A DNA stretch of 64,000 nt from Enoplolaimus lenunculus. Lineage: Eukaryota; Nematoda; Enoplea; Enoplida; Thoracostomopsidae. The stretch is from NCBI GenBank assembly GCA_030248215.1, contig JASANG010004068.1:1-64000 (forward strand). The letters run 5' to 3'. Numbering within the stretch: the stretch's first letter is position 1; every line of letters starts with the position of its first letter. The position numbers and the translations under genes are program-made. Of this stretch, positions 48,701 through 62,100 are shown piece after piece. The notes under the pieces were generated by a model. It was given only the letters and a program-made list of their open reading frames with translations. It had not been told where the DNA came from and did not search any database.

Positions 48701-50770
48701 TAATCATTTGCCAGATAATAATTGTTTTTGGCAAATTTACACATCTTGCACGAGCAATGAGTTGGTCAAAGTTTGCCGCAATATTTTAACATTTTATGTC
48801 TCTATAAGTCAAAGGCTGACATTTAAAGTCAGATTTACTCACCGTGAATACACATTTGCGACGACACAATTTAGTGTTTAGGGCATGGAGTGGTTTTTTG
48901 TCGGTATTCATACGCTAAAGATATGAAACCAATTTTTACCTGTTATATAATAAAATATCAGGAATCCATATTTGATCTGGACGAAGTCTGATCTCTTTGA
49001 CGCCGCCGTATTTGTCAGGATCCCAAACAAGTAGCTGATCAACCCAATCCTATGAGTCGAAACAAAAAACTTGAAGTGTGCCAATCCAACGTAAAAAGAG
49101 CATATATATAAACTTTTATTTTGAAATTTGCGATCGCAGAAACCATTTGGAGCCGCGGAATTCGTATCGACCGGCACTGGACGGCTCAGGAAGTCAAAAT
49201 ACTTTTGTTTTACAAATTGGTATGCAGTGCCATGCTGCAGTTCAGATGCGTTACCGTATGGTGTTAGACAGGGGCAGACGACGCAGGACAGCATTAAGTC
49301 AAAATACGCCACCGTTAGCCTAATGCAACTTCCACAATATCACGCGTACATCAGGTAACCTTTAAAACAGTAGTCTCATGGACACTGAAGCAGTTTTGGC
49401 TCGGTGTCCCGGATGCTGAAGCCAAAACTTTTCAAAACTGCAAAAACGATACGAATAAAATATTTAATTTTAAAGAATGAATCTCAAAATTTGTGACCTG
49501 AAAAAATTAGTCAGATAATTAACGGATGAAAACTTACAAAATATAACCACATGTTTGTACGAATTACTTGATTTTTTTCATCCTGGAAACAATATTTAAT
49601 GGCATTGTTGCAATGGCTCAGCAGGTACAAAACGTTACGCCTTCAAGAATGAAAATTTCATGCAATTTAAAACATGTTTCAGTCTAAATTTGTCTTCCTT
49701 TAGTTTAGCAGTGTTTCGTATTGTCGGCCAATGCCCCGGTTCATTGCAAACAGCAAACTTCAGTTTGACTGAGCATCACTTTTAAATTTCGTCAATCTCG
49801 CAAATAGATCTCGTCTGTAGAAAGAGGGGAATCTATTGAGGTTTCGGGATATTCTCAGTTCTCACAACACACAATTCATTAAAAGCTGTAGAACAATGTT
49901 TTGCGGTAGTAGCCGAAGTTGTCCGTAAGAAATATCGTACTTTCCTCACCCCTGTTCCATAGTTGCGGGAAAGAATTCTGTTCTGCTAGAAAGTAGAATT
50001 ATCGAAAAAATAATTATAAGAAAAATTTTAAACGCCTACATAGCTATTAACACACGCATATAATTAAACTCACAACATCCAGTATTTGCTGAAATGATAA
50101 CCCAAGTGTAACGTTGACTGCGTCACTTTCGTTAATCACCGGTCGCGTCATAACATTATATCCACGTTTGGCCAGCAAATCTTCGTGCAGTTTCATTTCG
50201 AATCGCCCGCATGAAACATGCAAAACCAAGATGCCTGAAATACGACACAAAGTCTAAAATTTTATATTTTTGGTTTGCACGTAGGGTGCCAGTGGTGGTG
50301 AAAAACCTGGGAGCCGAAGCAACAATTTTTGGAATAGCCGGTGTCAGAACCAAAGTAGGAAACTAAAAAATTAGGTCGTAGTCATGTTGAAATTAAGAAT
50401 TTGCAAATTTTAATAAAATTTGAAAAGTTTTGTTTCAAAAGTTTACAAGATTTTTCGTTATTCTATACGGTTTAAACTTTGAAGGTTACATCAAACCTTA
50501 GAAATCAAGACGCTGAAGGTTATAACTATTATAAATATGCGACAATTTTCATTACGGAGATTGCTGCAATATCTGGTAAAAAATATACGAATCAGATTTC
50601 GATTTTTTGTCGGAGTCTAATGTAGACCACCGGTATATATTGTTAACTGGTAGTCTGCAAAAAAATTCTCTGTCTAATATTTAAAATTGTTTGAAATTTC
50701 AATTTTGCTTAATTACCATACCTTTAAACGATTTACCTGATAGAAATATTAGCAAAATGCAACAGCCCAT
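42732..50770 (-). CDS. Nicotinic acetylcholine receptor alpha-type subunit, gene A, 11 exons
   Basis: Exons (minus strand order): 50770-50737, 50234-50074, 49582-49538, 49049-48940, 48482-48403, 47544-47377, 47096-46902, 46273-46187, 44991-44882, 43829-43674, 43250-42732. They give 554 residues in phase. A signal peptide ([20 protein letters not shown]) is followed by the ligand-binding domain: [20 protein letters not shown], a 13-residue Cys-loop between C150 and C164 with FPFDEQ, and adjacent C212-C213 (YYDCCPDPY) that mark an alpha subunit. M1 spans about 231-253, then GEK and the M2 pore helix [16 protein letters not shown]3 [11 protein letters not shown], a cytoplasmic loop with RILRMSRPG and the M4 helix near the end. 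The GEK before M2 predicts cation selectivity. Close to nematode ACR/UNC-38-like subunits, exact orthologue not decided. Confidence 0.92.
43944..44095. mobile_element. Pyrimidine-rich MITE, copy in gene A intron
   Basis: Shares with 48226, 58062 and 60752 the order CTCTGGAAAAATTTTGCC, TTTTGCTTGCAAGTCAT, ATTTTAGCCC and a GTGAGC end. Non-coding. Confidence 0.55.
45528..45800 (+). repeat. Array of TTTTGGCGGGAAATTCAAA-like units
   Basis: At least ten imperfect units of about 18-20 bp with core GGCGGGAAATTCAAATTTT, in the intron between exons 8 and 9 of gene A. The core TTTTGGCGGGAAA is also the classical E2F/DP binding motif. Dispersed repeat with no proven role. Confidence 0.8.
48226..48393. 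mobile_element. Pyrimidine-rich MITE, copy in gene A intron 5
   Basis: Contains GCCCAAAAGGGCTCAGCC, GAGAAAAATTTTCGC, AACATTGCCTGTGAGTCATT, CCCTTCCTGAAAATTTTTTA and ends GATGAGCTGCC. Same family as 60752-60903 in the same relative order but opposite orientation. Confidence 0.6.
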
Positions 50771-50910
50771 TGACAAACTCGATTAAACGCAATTCAGATA
50801 CTATAGAAATGTCAACAAATCATAACGGTATATACAACTGTATGTATCAGTTTTTTTTTCGTTGCCGGCATTTTTATCGCCGACCTCCAATTCTATAACG
50901 TTTATCCCTT

Positions 50911-51163
50911 CATTGAAAATGCCAATGAGTTGACTAATCAATTCAGATGGCGGGTTGGTTATTTCTCAGTTAATATAAAAGCTAATTATATATAAACTCC
51001 GTCTGACTTGTGTTAATTATCACTTTAAGTTGAGTTAATTCCGATCGAGTTGCTTAATTGTTAGTTTAGAATGAATCAAATCAACGCAAAGTTCTGAGTT
51101 ATGACAGTCTTTAATAGTTGAACTTAGTCTGAGCTAAAATCAGCTTACTTGAATTTTACAGTG
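50911..51163. mobile_element. Foldback MITE with CACTGTAAAAT ends (copy 1)
   Basis: Right end ATTTTACAGTG; left end CATTGAAAATGCCAATGAG, which matches the right end of the copy at 58494-58729 in complement. The interior repeats GAGTTAATT/AATTAACTC words. Confidence 0.55.
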
Positions 51164-51915
51164 TTTCTCACAATATTTTCTATTTCGTTTGAGGATTTAT
51201 TGCTTGCCAAACCATTTCACAGCAAGTATGTGTCTAATCGTTCGTTTTTAGCATTCAACAAAACTGATTTCCCTCTAAAAACTGATGTAATATTTCCGTT
51301 ATTATAAATCACACGAAAATTAGTGCGGATTCAGAATCGAGTGATAGAATTAAACTTGTTTCCGATGTTTTGATCCGTCCTTAGTTCGTTAAAGATATTT
51401 TATGCATCAATTTTACTTTTTTTATATATTCTCTTACGTTCACCATAAGCAAACAAAACATAAACTACTTTTACAGTTTAACAAGAAAAAAATTGTGCTG
51501 GATATAAAACAATAATGCTAATGCTTTAAAATTTGTCCAAATAATTGTTTTGGAAACCGTAAAATAATTCTCTAAAATATCGTTTGTTTCTGAGGCTTAC
51601 TAAGCGGTGAACACTCTCTTCTGTCAAAATTGAAGCATCATAAACTGTACAAAATATTTGTTTCAATATTTTTGTTGTCTTCTGTTGAAAAACAGGAATT
51701 CTTATCATTGACGAATGCAACGAGATAGATAGAGGAAAACATCCCACTCAGAAATTTACGATGAAACCAGTAAAATGCGCTTTTATAGGGTCCATTAACT
51801 CAAATGTATGCTACACTGTACCGGTCACAGCTGTTAATAGCTCATGTACAAACAGTCAAACCAGCCAATGAAGAAATTAAAAATTAAGTACGATTTTGCG
51901 CTCAATTCATCCCGC

Positions 51916-52059
51916 GGCCCATGTTACTTTTAGGGCCGTCCTGGTTACTGGTTGGTCTGTAAAAGAGTAGGCTTATATTCCGGACTACATTTTTTTGCTC
52001 AGGCTTAGGCTTACGAATACGCTTAACTTACTGTTACGGCCCTAAAAGTAACATTGGCT
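51916..52059. mobile_element. TIR element with TTAGGC-like core (copy 1)
   Basis: Ends GGCCCATGTTACTTTTAGGG and its near complement (CCCTAAAAGTAACATTGGCT). Flanks CATCCCGC and CATCCTGC match at seven of eight bases. The middle has CAGGCTTAGGCTTACG. 144 bp, non-coding. Confidence 0.75.
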
Positions 52060-52489
52060 CATCCTGCTATGAGTCGAGAGCGAACCTCATTTTCATACCA
52101 GAGGCAATTTGCTTGTTTGAAAGCTTATTACTAGCTGGCAACCGGTGCTACACACATTGGAGAATGCGGGCTAAGCTCTGGCAGAGTTGAAAACGACGCC
52201 AATGATGCCTACGCAGCTTTGTTTCATTATATTCAAGGACAAACTGTGTCGGTATTCTATACACCTCAGGTTCCTGATGCGATAAGATCAAATTTTGGCC
52301 TACATTAAAAAAAGCTTAAGCTATTGGTATCCTGTTTTAGCTGACTGTTTCCAGCGTTCAGCCTTCAAAAATTACAGGTTTTTATTTTATCAAGAGATCA
52401 ATAAAAGGACGTTGTCACAAATAACACCTAAATTTGACGTTTAATATTTTATTTCCAAATTTGATGATAATATGGTACAAGTATAACAG

Positions 52490-52622
52490 GACCGGAACGT
52501 TTTCGTGTGGGGCTGCAAGAAAGTCAGCATCCTTACGCTGAGATTTAAGCTTACGCTTGTGCCTAGGAATATGCTTATACTACTGTTCCGGCCCAGTTCT
52601 GCAAATGGGCCGATTATACTAT
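52490..52622. mobile_element. TIR element with TTAGGC-like core (copy 2, worn)
   Basis: Right part ATGCTTATACTACTGTTCC then CAGTTCTGCAAATGGGCC matches the family; left end worn (AACAGGACCGGAACG). Interior has only scattered AAGCTTACGCTT. Confidence 0.5.
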
Positions 52623-53193
52623 ACTACATATTATTTTACAAGTTACATAACGTAACACCGGAAAAACACACCTAAATATAATTGGTTGCAAAAGTTTTGT
52701 CTTGCGCTTTAGTAAAACTCCTACAACAATGCTAAACTAAAAGGAAAGACTAAGTCTAAAAATGTGCTTAGTAGGATTAATATAAACATCTATGATATTA
52801 AAGCTGGAACTCCCCACATACGTAATTCGGGCATTGTTCCAGCGTATATGTATACATAAATTTCTACATTATTGTTCTGCAAAAGAATTTGCGGGCATAG
52901 ATTTACTGATATTGCCAAGTATTTGTCAGTGCAAAGTATTGCACATGCGTGCAACTACGTTCGCTTACAAGTTTTCTAATATTAAACTCGTGTCAAAACT
53001 ACAGGACGATTTTTGTGTTTCGTAAAAAGCGCTTGTATTGATGCTAAAAAAGTGTCTTGACAAACTATAAAAACGTAAATGTGCAAATAGCGATTGTTTG
53101 AAAAGCCAAAAGTGTTTGATATAGCGTTTTATTTTTGTCAGGATTCGAAATTCAAAATATTAACACAAAAGTCAATAACAGTGAAACTAATTT

Positions 53194-56100
53194 TCAAGAC
53201 GCTGGCACTTCAATATCGCCGAGAACAATAATCTGTGGTGCCGAGAAAATAATTGCACAAGTTGCAATCACAAACACAATCCCGAATATGATCATACACA
53301 ACCGGTCGAGGACCATCGCTGCAAATTTCCAATCTGACATTTCTTGTTCGTCTCTTCGATCCGAAGCGAGCTGACGTGTGACAATTTTCAAATCGGCCAA
53401 AATTCCGTTCAAAATCAACTCAAAACTGGACAGCCCTTCGTATACATACGACGACGGGATGGCTCCAGAGAGAAGTAGCTGTGATGTCTTGTTACCTCGT
53501 CGATGGAAACCGCTGTCAGTTAACGTCAGTTGTTGCTGTGGTGGCCGGAGTCGCCCTCCGAAAGATCCAGTCGACCGAAACGCTTGCGACCGTGAACTGT
53601 GAAACCATCTGAGGCGGCGAAGATCAGCTTCGTCTAAATCGAGAATATTCGAAATGATTGCTGATGATTTTGACGAAACTACGGTGTTGTCTGCGGATGT
53701 GTCGCGTAATTGTTTTGGCAGCATTGGATCCTAAAAATACTAATTCAATCCAAGGTATATGAAAAGTGACCTATCGTACTGATATCAACGCGTTCGCATT
53801 CAGCTCATCCGATCCATGTTAGAACTGCAAGGGTGATATATTTCAAAAGTTATGACTTAACGAGGCTGTGAGCATACGGTTGCGCTTAAATTGTTAGAAA
53901 TTCCATATTCCGTGCGCTATCTGTTCTGTTAACCCGTTACAGCAGAGAAGTGATGTGCACAAGAACACATACAAAACGGCAAAATCTTTCGAAATTCCTG
54001 AAGTGCAGCGACAAAATGGCAAAATACTTTAAACTTCAGGTACTGAATCCTCGGAACAAAAGCGTATATATCGTTTGCGGCGTTCACTCGAAATTTTTTG
54101 TAATTCTTTATTTAGTCAAGACAGAATTTATGATACGACTCTAGTAAACCCGCAAAATTACCCTGCGTAGGATGTTAAAGATCTAATGGTTTAACTGAAT
54201 AGATGAGAAAATAAAAACGTGGTATGAACAAAAGCCGTTGAATGGTCCTTTTAGCCACCATCAGCCAACGAAACGAGCAGGGACGTTTACAATAGGAGGG
54301 ATGGCCCATGTATAGAACAGGACCAGAACAGTAGAATAAGCATATTTCTAAGCCCAAACCTAAGGCTAAGCCTAAGCGTATGGATGAGCATATTCCTAAA
54401 CCTAAGCCTAAGCCTAAGTCTAAGTCTGAGCAAAAAAAATAGTCTAAAGACAAGAAAACGATCATCTTATCTTGCTTAAAAAAGACTTCTATAGATTCTA
54501 GAGGTCAGAAATTTTCTTTTACCTTAGATTATAACCTTCCACGCTGGAGTATATAACATACCGTTGGCGACGTGGACAGAATCGTTTCCATTGTCATATC
54601 TTTCATTTCAGCCAATGATGCGCTTGAACTGTCATCGATTGGAACAAGACGTCCGTTTTTGAAATGATACCCAGGACGTGACATTTGCAGTATTCGCGGA
54701 AGCCAGTGCAAAAACATTTTACGAATCTGAAACAGTCTAAAGCGTTCAAGAGTGCGCAAGTAGCTACGTTTTTTATAGAAGATTTTCGAAAATGCTAAAT
54801 TTTAATTGTGTAACAGCATAAGGCTCTTCGTTCAGCATAGAAATAACAAATTGCAATTTGAACACAATAAATCATGGTAATGTTTTAAGACACTACTTAA
54901 GGCGAAGGCTTGGCAGCCTGAGATTAAAAAATTAATCAATGTTGAACTTCAGAATTGAGTACGTGATCCCAACATAAAAACTGCCAACCTTTTGAAAAAG
55001 TTTACTAGTATTGATTTTGCAAAAAAACAAAGAATTGAAAGTGTGCAAGCAAATCGAGCTTGCACTTTTATACAGTAACACTGAAATTTAAACACTCACA
55101 AACGGTGGCATTTTGTCAAAATCTGGCGTTCGATAATGAAAATTGAGAACGAGAATTGTAAACACTTGCGATGCAGAAATGATTATCATCACCACAGAGA
55201 AATACACGGCTGAAATTATAGCAGAATTATGCAATTTTAAATATTAACTGACAAGTCGGCTGGATACCATAAGCATTTTTATATATGTACGTTTCCAGAG
55301 TATGAAATATTGCTTAATGATATCTTCGCCATACTCAAAACCAATGCTACACACATTAAACTACATTAACGTACCAATTAGCGGTATCGCTTCTGATGTC
55401 GGCGGCATACTATCGGCGACCATGATCAAAAAGAAGCATAACGACATAAATATTGTAATTCCTAAAAAATTTTCTATCCTTAAACTCGCGAGCAGTTGCA
55501 AAAATCGCATCAAAGCTATTGCCAACAAAATTGTTACTTTACTATTACAGTCAACAAGGAAAGGATAGATTTTAATTCAAATTATTACATGTCTGCTTGC
55601 AACTTTTAAAATATTAACTACAGCTTTCCAAAGTGAACGCAAATATTACAAAACTGCATTAATATCTCTAGGTTTTGTTTTTTATAATTTTCAACCCATT
55701 TAACTGCCAATAATAAACATTTTCGCAAAACCAAAGCATTCAACTCAAATATATATATGTAGGAAGCTATCTCGCATCACGCTTCCAACTGCAAGGGCCA
55801 GGAAAACATGTTGCAAGGAGAATAGCATGATGTCAGTATAAACAACCCACGCATGACTATGAAATAGTGTGGGCGTTCAGTCCCCACGCATGACTATGTA
55901 ATAGTGTGGGCGTTCAGTCTTTGTGCTATATAAACTGCTCCTTGTTCCAATAAGATTATTATTGTCCAGTTGTTACTTCGCAACATTGGTGCGCCCGACT
56001 TAAGTTTTTTACTCTGCGTTTGCTCGTTTTACTTTACTCAACGCTTGAAGCTCATTTGTTTTCGTCGCTTATTTTGACTTGAGTTTGTTTTCACTCATGA

Positions 56101-59100
56101 CTTTACTGGTTCATTTTTTTCGCCGACTGCCAGATTTTTAAGCGATGCCGGTCGATTTCCCGCAACAGTCAAATCAATCGGGGTCCATGCAAAACTCCGA
56201 CAAAGCGACCGTTGCCGCCGCCGCAATCAAACTACCACCTTTCTGGCCTGCCGATCCCGAGTTGTGGTTCGCCCAGGTCGAAGCCCAGTTCGCCACCCGA
56301 GCCATTACAACGCAGCAAACAAAATTTTTCTACGTCGTCGGTTCTCTGGCGCCGGAACACGCAACAGAGGTTCGAGATCTTCTTATCAACCCGCCGCAGG
56401 ACAATCCATACGACGTACTTCGAGAACAGTTGGTTCGACGTCTTTCCGCATCCGATCAAAGGCGTGTCCAGCAACTTCTTAACGCTGAAGAGCTTGGTGA
56501 TCGAAAACCAAGTCAACTCCTTCGCCATATGCGTCAGTTGCTCGGATCCCAGTCTTCTTCGCTTGACGATTCAATTCTTCGCCAGCTATTCCTTCAGCGA
56601 CTACCAACACATGTTCAAATGGTGGTCACAGCAGCCGATAGCCCAACACTCGAAGCGGCAGCAACGTTAGCGGACAAGGTCATGGAAGTGGCATCACCGA
56701 TTGTATCGACAGTTTCAAGCGATCCTCCGGTGTCAACCGAGCTGCAATCGTTACGAGCGGAAGTTCAAGACCTTCGACAAATGGTAGCTTCGCTGACGGT
56801 CAACCATAAAGGAAGACTTCAAAGCGACGGCAGCTGAAATGGTCCATGGATCTTCAATTCGACTACCGGGCGAAATGATATCAACAGCGTCGCAAGAATT
56901 TCCCGATCCAACTTCATTCGCCGACCGCTTACGATGTACAATGCGTCAACTGCAACCGGCAACAACACGATCGGTCGAACGTCCGTCTTTCATTCCGGCA
57001 ATGCTTGCGCAATCTGAATTCGTCTTCTTGCGCCACGATGCCATACGAAAACCCCTACAATCTCCGTACGATGGTCCATTCCGTGTCATCAAGCGAGATT
57101 TCAAGCACTACATGATCGACAAGTTTGGAAAGATGGAGGTGGTTTCCATCGATCGCCTCAAACCTGCTTTCATTGGCAACGACCCGATAAAATCGTCATC
57201 GCCTTTAACGGATTCGTCAGCAGTGTTGGATGGCCACCCTCGTCGGTCTAACAGAACTGTCAAATTCTCAGATCGCTTAGCGACTGTCGTCTAGAGGGGG
57301 AGTATTGTAGGAAGCTATCTCGCGTCACGCTTCCAACTGCAAGGGCCAGGAAAACATGTTGCAAGGAGAATAGCATGATGTCAGTATAAACAACCCACGC
57401 ATTCAACTTCTTTAATTTAATAAATTGGTAATAATCGGAACGAGTAACCAATAATACTTATGCTTACCGAGTGTCAATTTTTCACACGAGTCTGGTGGCA
57501 GGATAAAGTCCAGCAACGCCATCAGAGCAATGAGTACACACGGCACAATCAAATTGAATCCGTAGTAAAGCGTTCGACGTTGAATGCGAATCATAAACGT
57601 TACATCAATGTACGGATCGGGACAACAATCGTAATAGGTTTCGTGTCGGACTCCAGTTAGGGCTGAAATATAAATGGTTAGTTGCAGTAGCGCAGTTTTG
57701 ATTTTAGAGGCGGACAGTTACGTTTTATAAGAAGCTCAAAACAGTGTTTTTGTGTTACCAACTAAAAAGCTTAATAAAATAGTGGACAATGGATACAAAA
57801 GGGGTTTAAACATGGCCATCCTATGCCATTGGCTTAGAGGTAGTGCCTCACTTGAATTATCGTCAGCAGTTTGCCAGTGCCATTTTATGAGACAATATTT
57901 TAGTTGTTTCTCATGGTCGGCCCCCACCAATTCAAACTTCAATAATACTCCTCATGAAATCAATAAGGCTTATGGTTCGACAGACGCTCATCCGTACAAA
58001 AATTTTTTACCGCCAAGGCATATCGAAACTTGACATCATCGTATTATAATACGAACAGGCCTGTAGCATGCTCACCATGCTAGGGGAGATGGAAAATTTT
58101 CAGGATGGGCATACAAGGGTTTTCGATGACTTACAAGCAAGAATGAACATTTTTCAGAGGGGATGACAAAATTCTAGCAGTGGGGCTGCGCTTCCACTGG
58201 ATACAAAACATCTTGAACCCTGCTCAGGTTGAACTAAGCGCGTACTGAAAGCAAGCATGCTTTACATAACCTATTTCCACACAAACGTACAGACTAGTTT
58301 CCATTCTCCGTTAGTTTTATACGTTGTTAAATCAATTTTGCCTTTTTGAAGATTGATTAAACCGCCTCCGTACGTCCAACTGCCAAATTTCAATTCGCAA
58401 ATTTGTTCGTCAAATGGAAACCATGCAATTTTCATTTTGCAATAACTGTCGACCACAGCTGCAGTACAAATGATACGTTCATCTTTCACAATGCACTGTA
58501 AATTTCAGTAAGTTGATTTCAACTTCGAATATGTTGAATCAACTCCGTCCGAGTTCTGTTCGGCTATACTACGGCAACTCAGAGAGCCTGAGTTGAATCA
58601 ATTTATTCTGACTTAATTTACCAAACGGAATTAACTTAATGCACAATGAGTTAGTGATGACTGTTACGAATGCAGAAATGATTAACTCGCTATCTGAATT
58701 GATTAATCGGATCAATGGCATTTACAGTGTGGCAGATCCAGAAAATTCTGATGGAGCATGCCAGCCGATATATAAGTGAAAAAACCTCACAAGCGAGAAA
58801 CCAAACGCAATTTTGATAGCAAATTTTAACACGAAATTTTGGAGTGCTCCCTGTTGTTGGGGGGATTAGACGTGGACATCCACCCCTTCGATCAGCCAGT
58901 GATTTTCTATGCAGTATATACCTGTCAAATGTAAAGTTAGCGCAAAACCAAAATTAATTGCAGTTGTCTAATATTAGTTTTATATAATCGCTGGTCATGA
59001 ACCAGTAAGAGCAGTTCTAGAATTACGGACAACCTTCGGCTGACCCAACTCGATCAGCTTAACGCAGTATTTTGTCATACCGCCTTATACGGACCCGTTG

Positions 59101-62100
59101 AGTCTTACAGAAAAAATATTCCCCATCTGCCGAATAAAAATTATTTCAATATTGTAAACGATTCGCACAGAAATATGTTGTTTGATCATACACATTTCTG
59201 TCGAATTCAAAATTAATAAATTATAAAAAATGAGGTCTTTAAAATCGATAAAGTGTACAATCTACAAAATACTCTTATTTACCAGGCGGAATCCATTCAA
59301 CATTGCCTGTATATCGAACTACGACGTTCGCTTGATAGAGTGAGTTAAAATTCTCGTTGACGCTAAAAAGATCATTGTAAAATGTACTAAATCATACTTT
59401 GACGACTTAAAAATATGCCCGTGTTAATTATAAGAGCCTATTCAGTGGGTGACATGGTGGCTGGTAGGTTTAGAGACTTGAAAACGTATACCGGACTCTA
59501 AATGTTTGAAGTACCTATTACATTTAGTGATAGGTCTTGTAACTTGTGAACCAATGAATGGTGAAGTTCAAAACCCAGCCCATTTATCACACGTGATTTG
59601 GCTTAGTTCTGTGGCGATTTTGAAATCTGCAATTGGAAGCGTTCGTCCGCTTGAAAACTATTGCTAACTGTTGATAGGTACTATTCGCAGTTGAGAATAT
59701 TAGTCCTAGGCTTTGGTATTACGTTTAGTATCACGCTTAGATTTAGGCTTAGCTGAAAGAACCCCAACAGTAAACATGGATCTTTGAATAATTGGCAACA
59801 AGCCAACTTTACATACACACTGTCTCAATCATTTAATTATTATTGATAAATAACAAAAAAGTGTTGCTTTATTTGCGAAATACGCACAATGGTTCCAGTG
59901 AGATTCTCTTCAATGACTTGAACAAATATATTTCAGTGAATACTACATGCTAGCATAGACAAATAGACTTAATAGTAAAATCGTATATACTGCAGTAATT
60001 GACATGGTCGTCACCGAATAAAATTCTGAACAGCACCTATGGTTCAAAATTTTGACGATACGACAAACGGATTTAAATATTGATTTGTCTATTTTTACGA
60101 GTTTGTGCTCAAATTGTAAAGAAATGTGCAGATAATAGCACAGGCTAACTGATTTACAGACAAACTACATATGAATTCTTGGGTGTAGCGGCCAATGTAA
60201 ACAACATGGGCGGAACAGTATTATAAGCATATTTCAAAGCCTAAACCTTAGCCTAAGCCTAAGCCTAAGCCAAGCAAAAAATTAGTCCGAAGCGTAAACT
60301 TACTCTATTGCAGTCCCACAGAAAAACGTTCCTCCCCTGATCTTTACATGGGCCGGTGTACCTAATCCTGCCTCTACAGATGGGACATCCTGGCCTACGC
60401 CTTGCCGCCGTTATTGTTTCTGTCCGAACACCAGTTTACCTGTTGTATAACAGCACATCCGGTATCCATATTTGATCAGGTCGAAATCGTATTTCCTGTA
60501 TTCCTGCGTATTCGTCAGGATCCCAAACTAACCATTCGTCAATCCAATACTATAAAGTGATCATGAATGTGGTTTTCACAGTATCGCAGGCTCATACTAC
60601 TTTAAGGTGCGTATCGTTGTTCCACGGGACTTTAATCGAGTAAGGTTATACTTTTGACAGGTTAAGCTAAGTCTTATTGAATCACTGTTGTTAGTAACAA
60701 TTTTGGCTCCACTGGTCGCAAATTCAATGGAAACGTTACAGGTCTATAGCCTGCTCACCTCGCTAAGGGGCTAAATTTTTCCAGGAAGGGCATTAAAGGT
60801 TTTCAATGATTAACAAGCAATGTTAAAAATCTTCTAGGGGGGCCGAAATTTTTCCAGGGGGCAGAGCTCCCCTGCCCCCTCTTGGCTACGAGCCCGCTAC
60901 GTTAATTAACAAAGATTACTATTTTAACAAACGATAACTTACAAAGTTAAACCAAATATTGGTTCGAATAACCTGGTTTTTTTCATCCTAAAACAATTAC
61001 ATATGTCTTGATATTAATATGCACAGCATGAAATATATTCAAAAAACAAAACGTTTAAACTCTCGATCTGTTGTACCTTCATAGTTGTGAGCCAATTGAA
61101 AATTGCAACGAACGAAAAATATTTTTCCAAGATCATTTTATAAACCATTACATCAAGCGAATAAGCAATATCATCAAAATTTATGGAAAACTGTATTAAA
61201 TCGCAACAAATTCTCTTAATTCCTCGAGGGATGTCGCTAAATAGTCGATTTTGCATGCTTCATAATTAACACCGTGGTCTGCCTACTTTGAACAAAGTAA
61301 ATTATAAATGATGTAATCGTGCGGGTACTGGGATAAGAAATAGAGGTGATATATGCCATCCAAAGTTTCTGGATATATAAAAAAACAAGTGACAGAACAT
61401 GCAAAAGTGCCTGATTTGAAAATTAATAAATCGATAATACAAGGTTTCTTCTATAAAATTTGGTACAAGTAATTGTAGTAGCGCGGTTTTTGGGTTTTCC
61501 AAAATATGAACGCACACTTTCACTTATCCAGGTGCTTTACTAACTTTAATACAGTGTCGCATATAATTATTTCATTTTTTCAGGCACATCATATGACCTG
61601 TGCGTTCGTAAACAAATGACGGAACAAACAATCATTTGAATGCGACCGCATTGAGGCGAGGTCGCTAACAAGTGCTTGTACAGGCTTTAGAATTACAAGT
61701 AAAAAAATTTTTTACACCTCAAACGACATTTTTCTCAGACAAGCGGATATACAGGAATATAAGCCCTCCGAAACTTCGGCCCATGTAAAGATCAGAAGCG
61801 GAGAGTTTTTCTGTGGGACTAAAATAGTGTATAGCTTAAGCTTTAGACTAATTTCTTTTTGCTTGGCTTAGGTTTAGGCTTAGGCTGACGCTTAGAAATA
61901 TGTTCATTTTTACGCTTAGGTTTAGGCTTAGGCTTAGGCTTAGGCTTAGAAACATGCTTATAATACTGTTCCGACCCTGTTCTTTACATCGGCCAAAACT
62001 TCTAAAGATATGAGAAAAACGCAATTTTAATACTTGCTGAATGCTAGAAAAGTTAAAATTTTTTATATCGCACAAACTTTTACACGAAGTTATATCTTCC

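Larger units (their letters stand above)
50771..53193. other. Intergenic region between the two receptor genes
   Basis: No gene recognised in 2.4 kb. It must hold the promoter of gene A (right of 50770) and the 3' end of gene B (left of 53194). It carries the foldback at 50911-51163 and two TTAGGC-type elements near 51916 and 52480. Confidence 0.6.
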
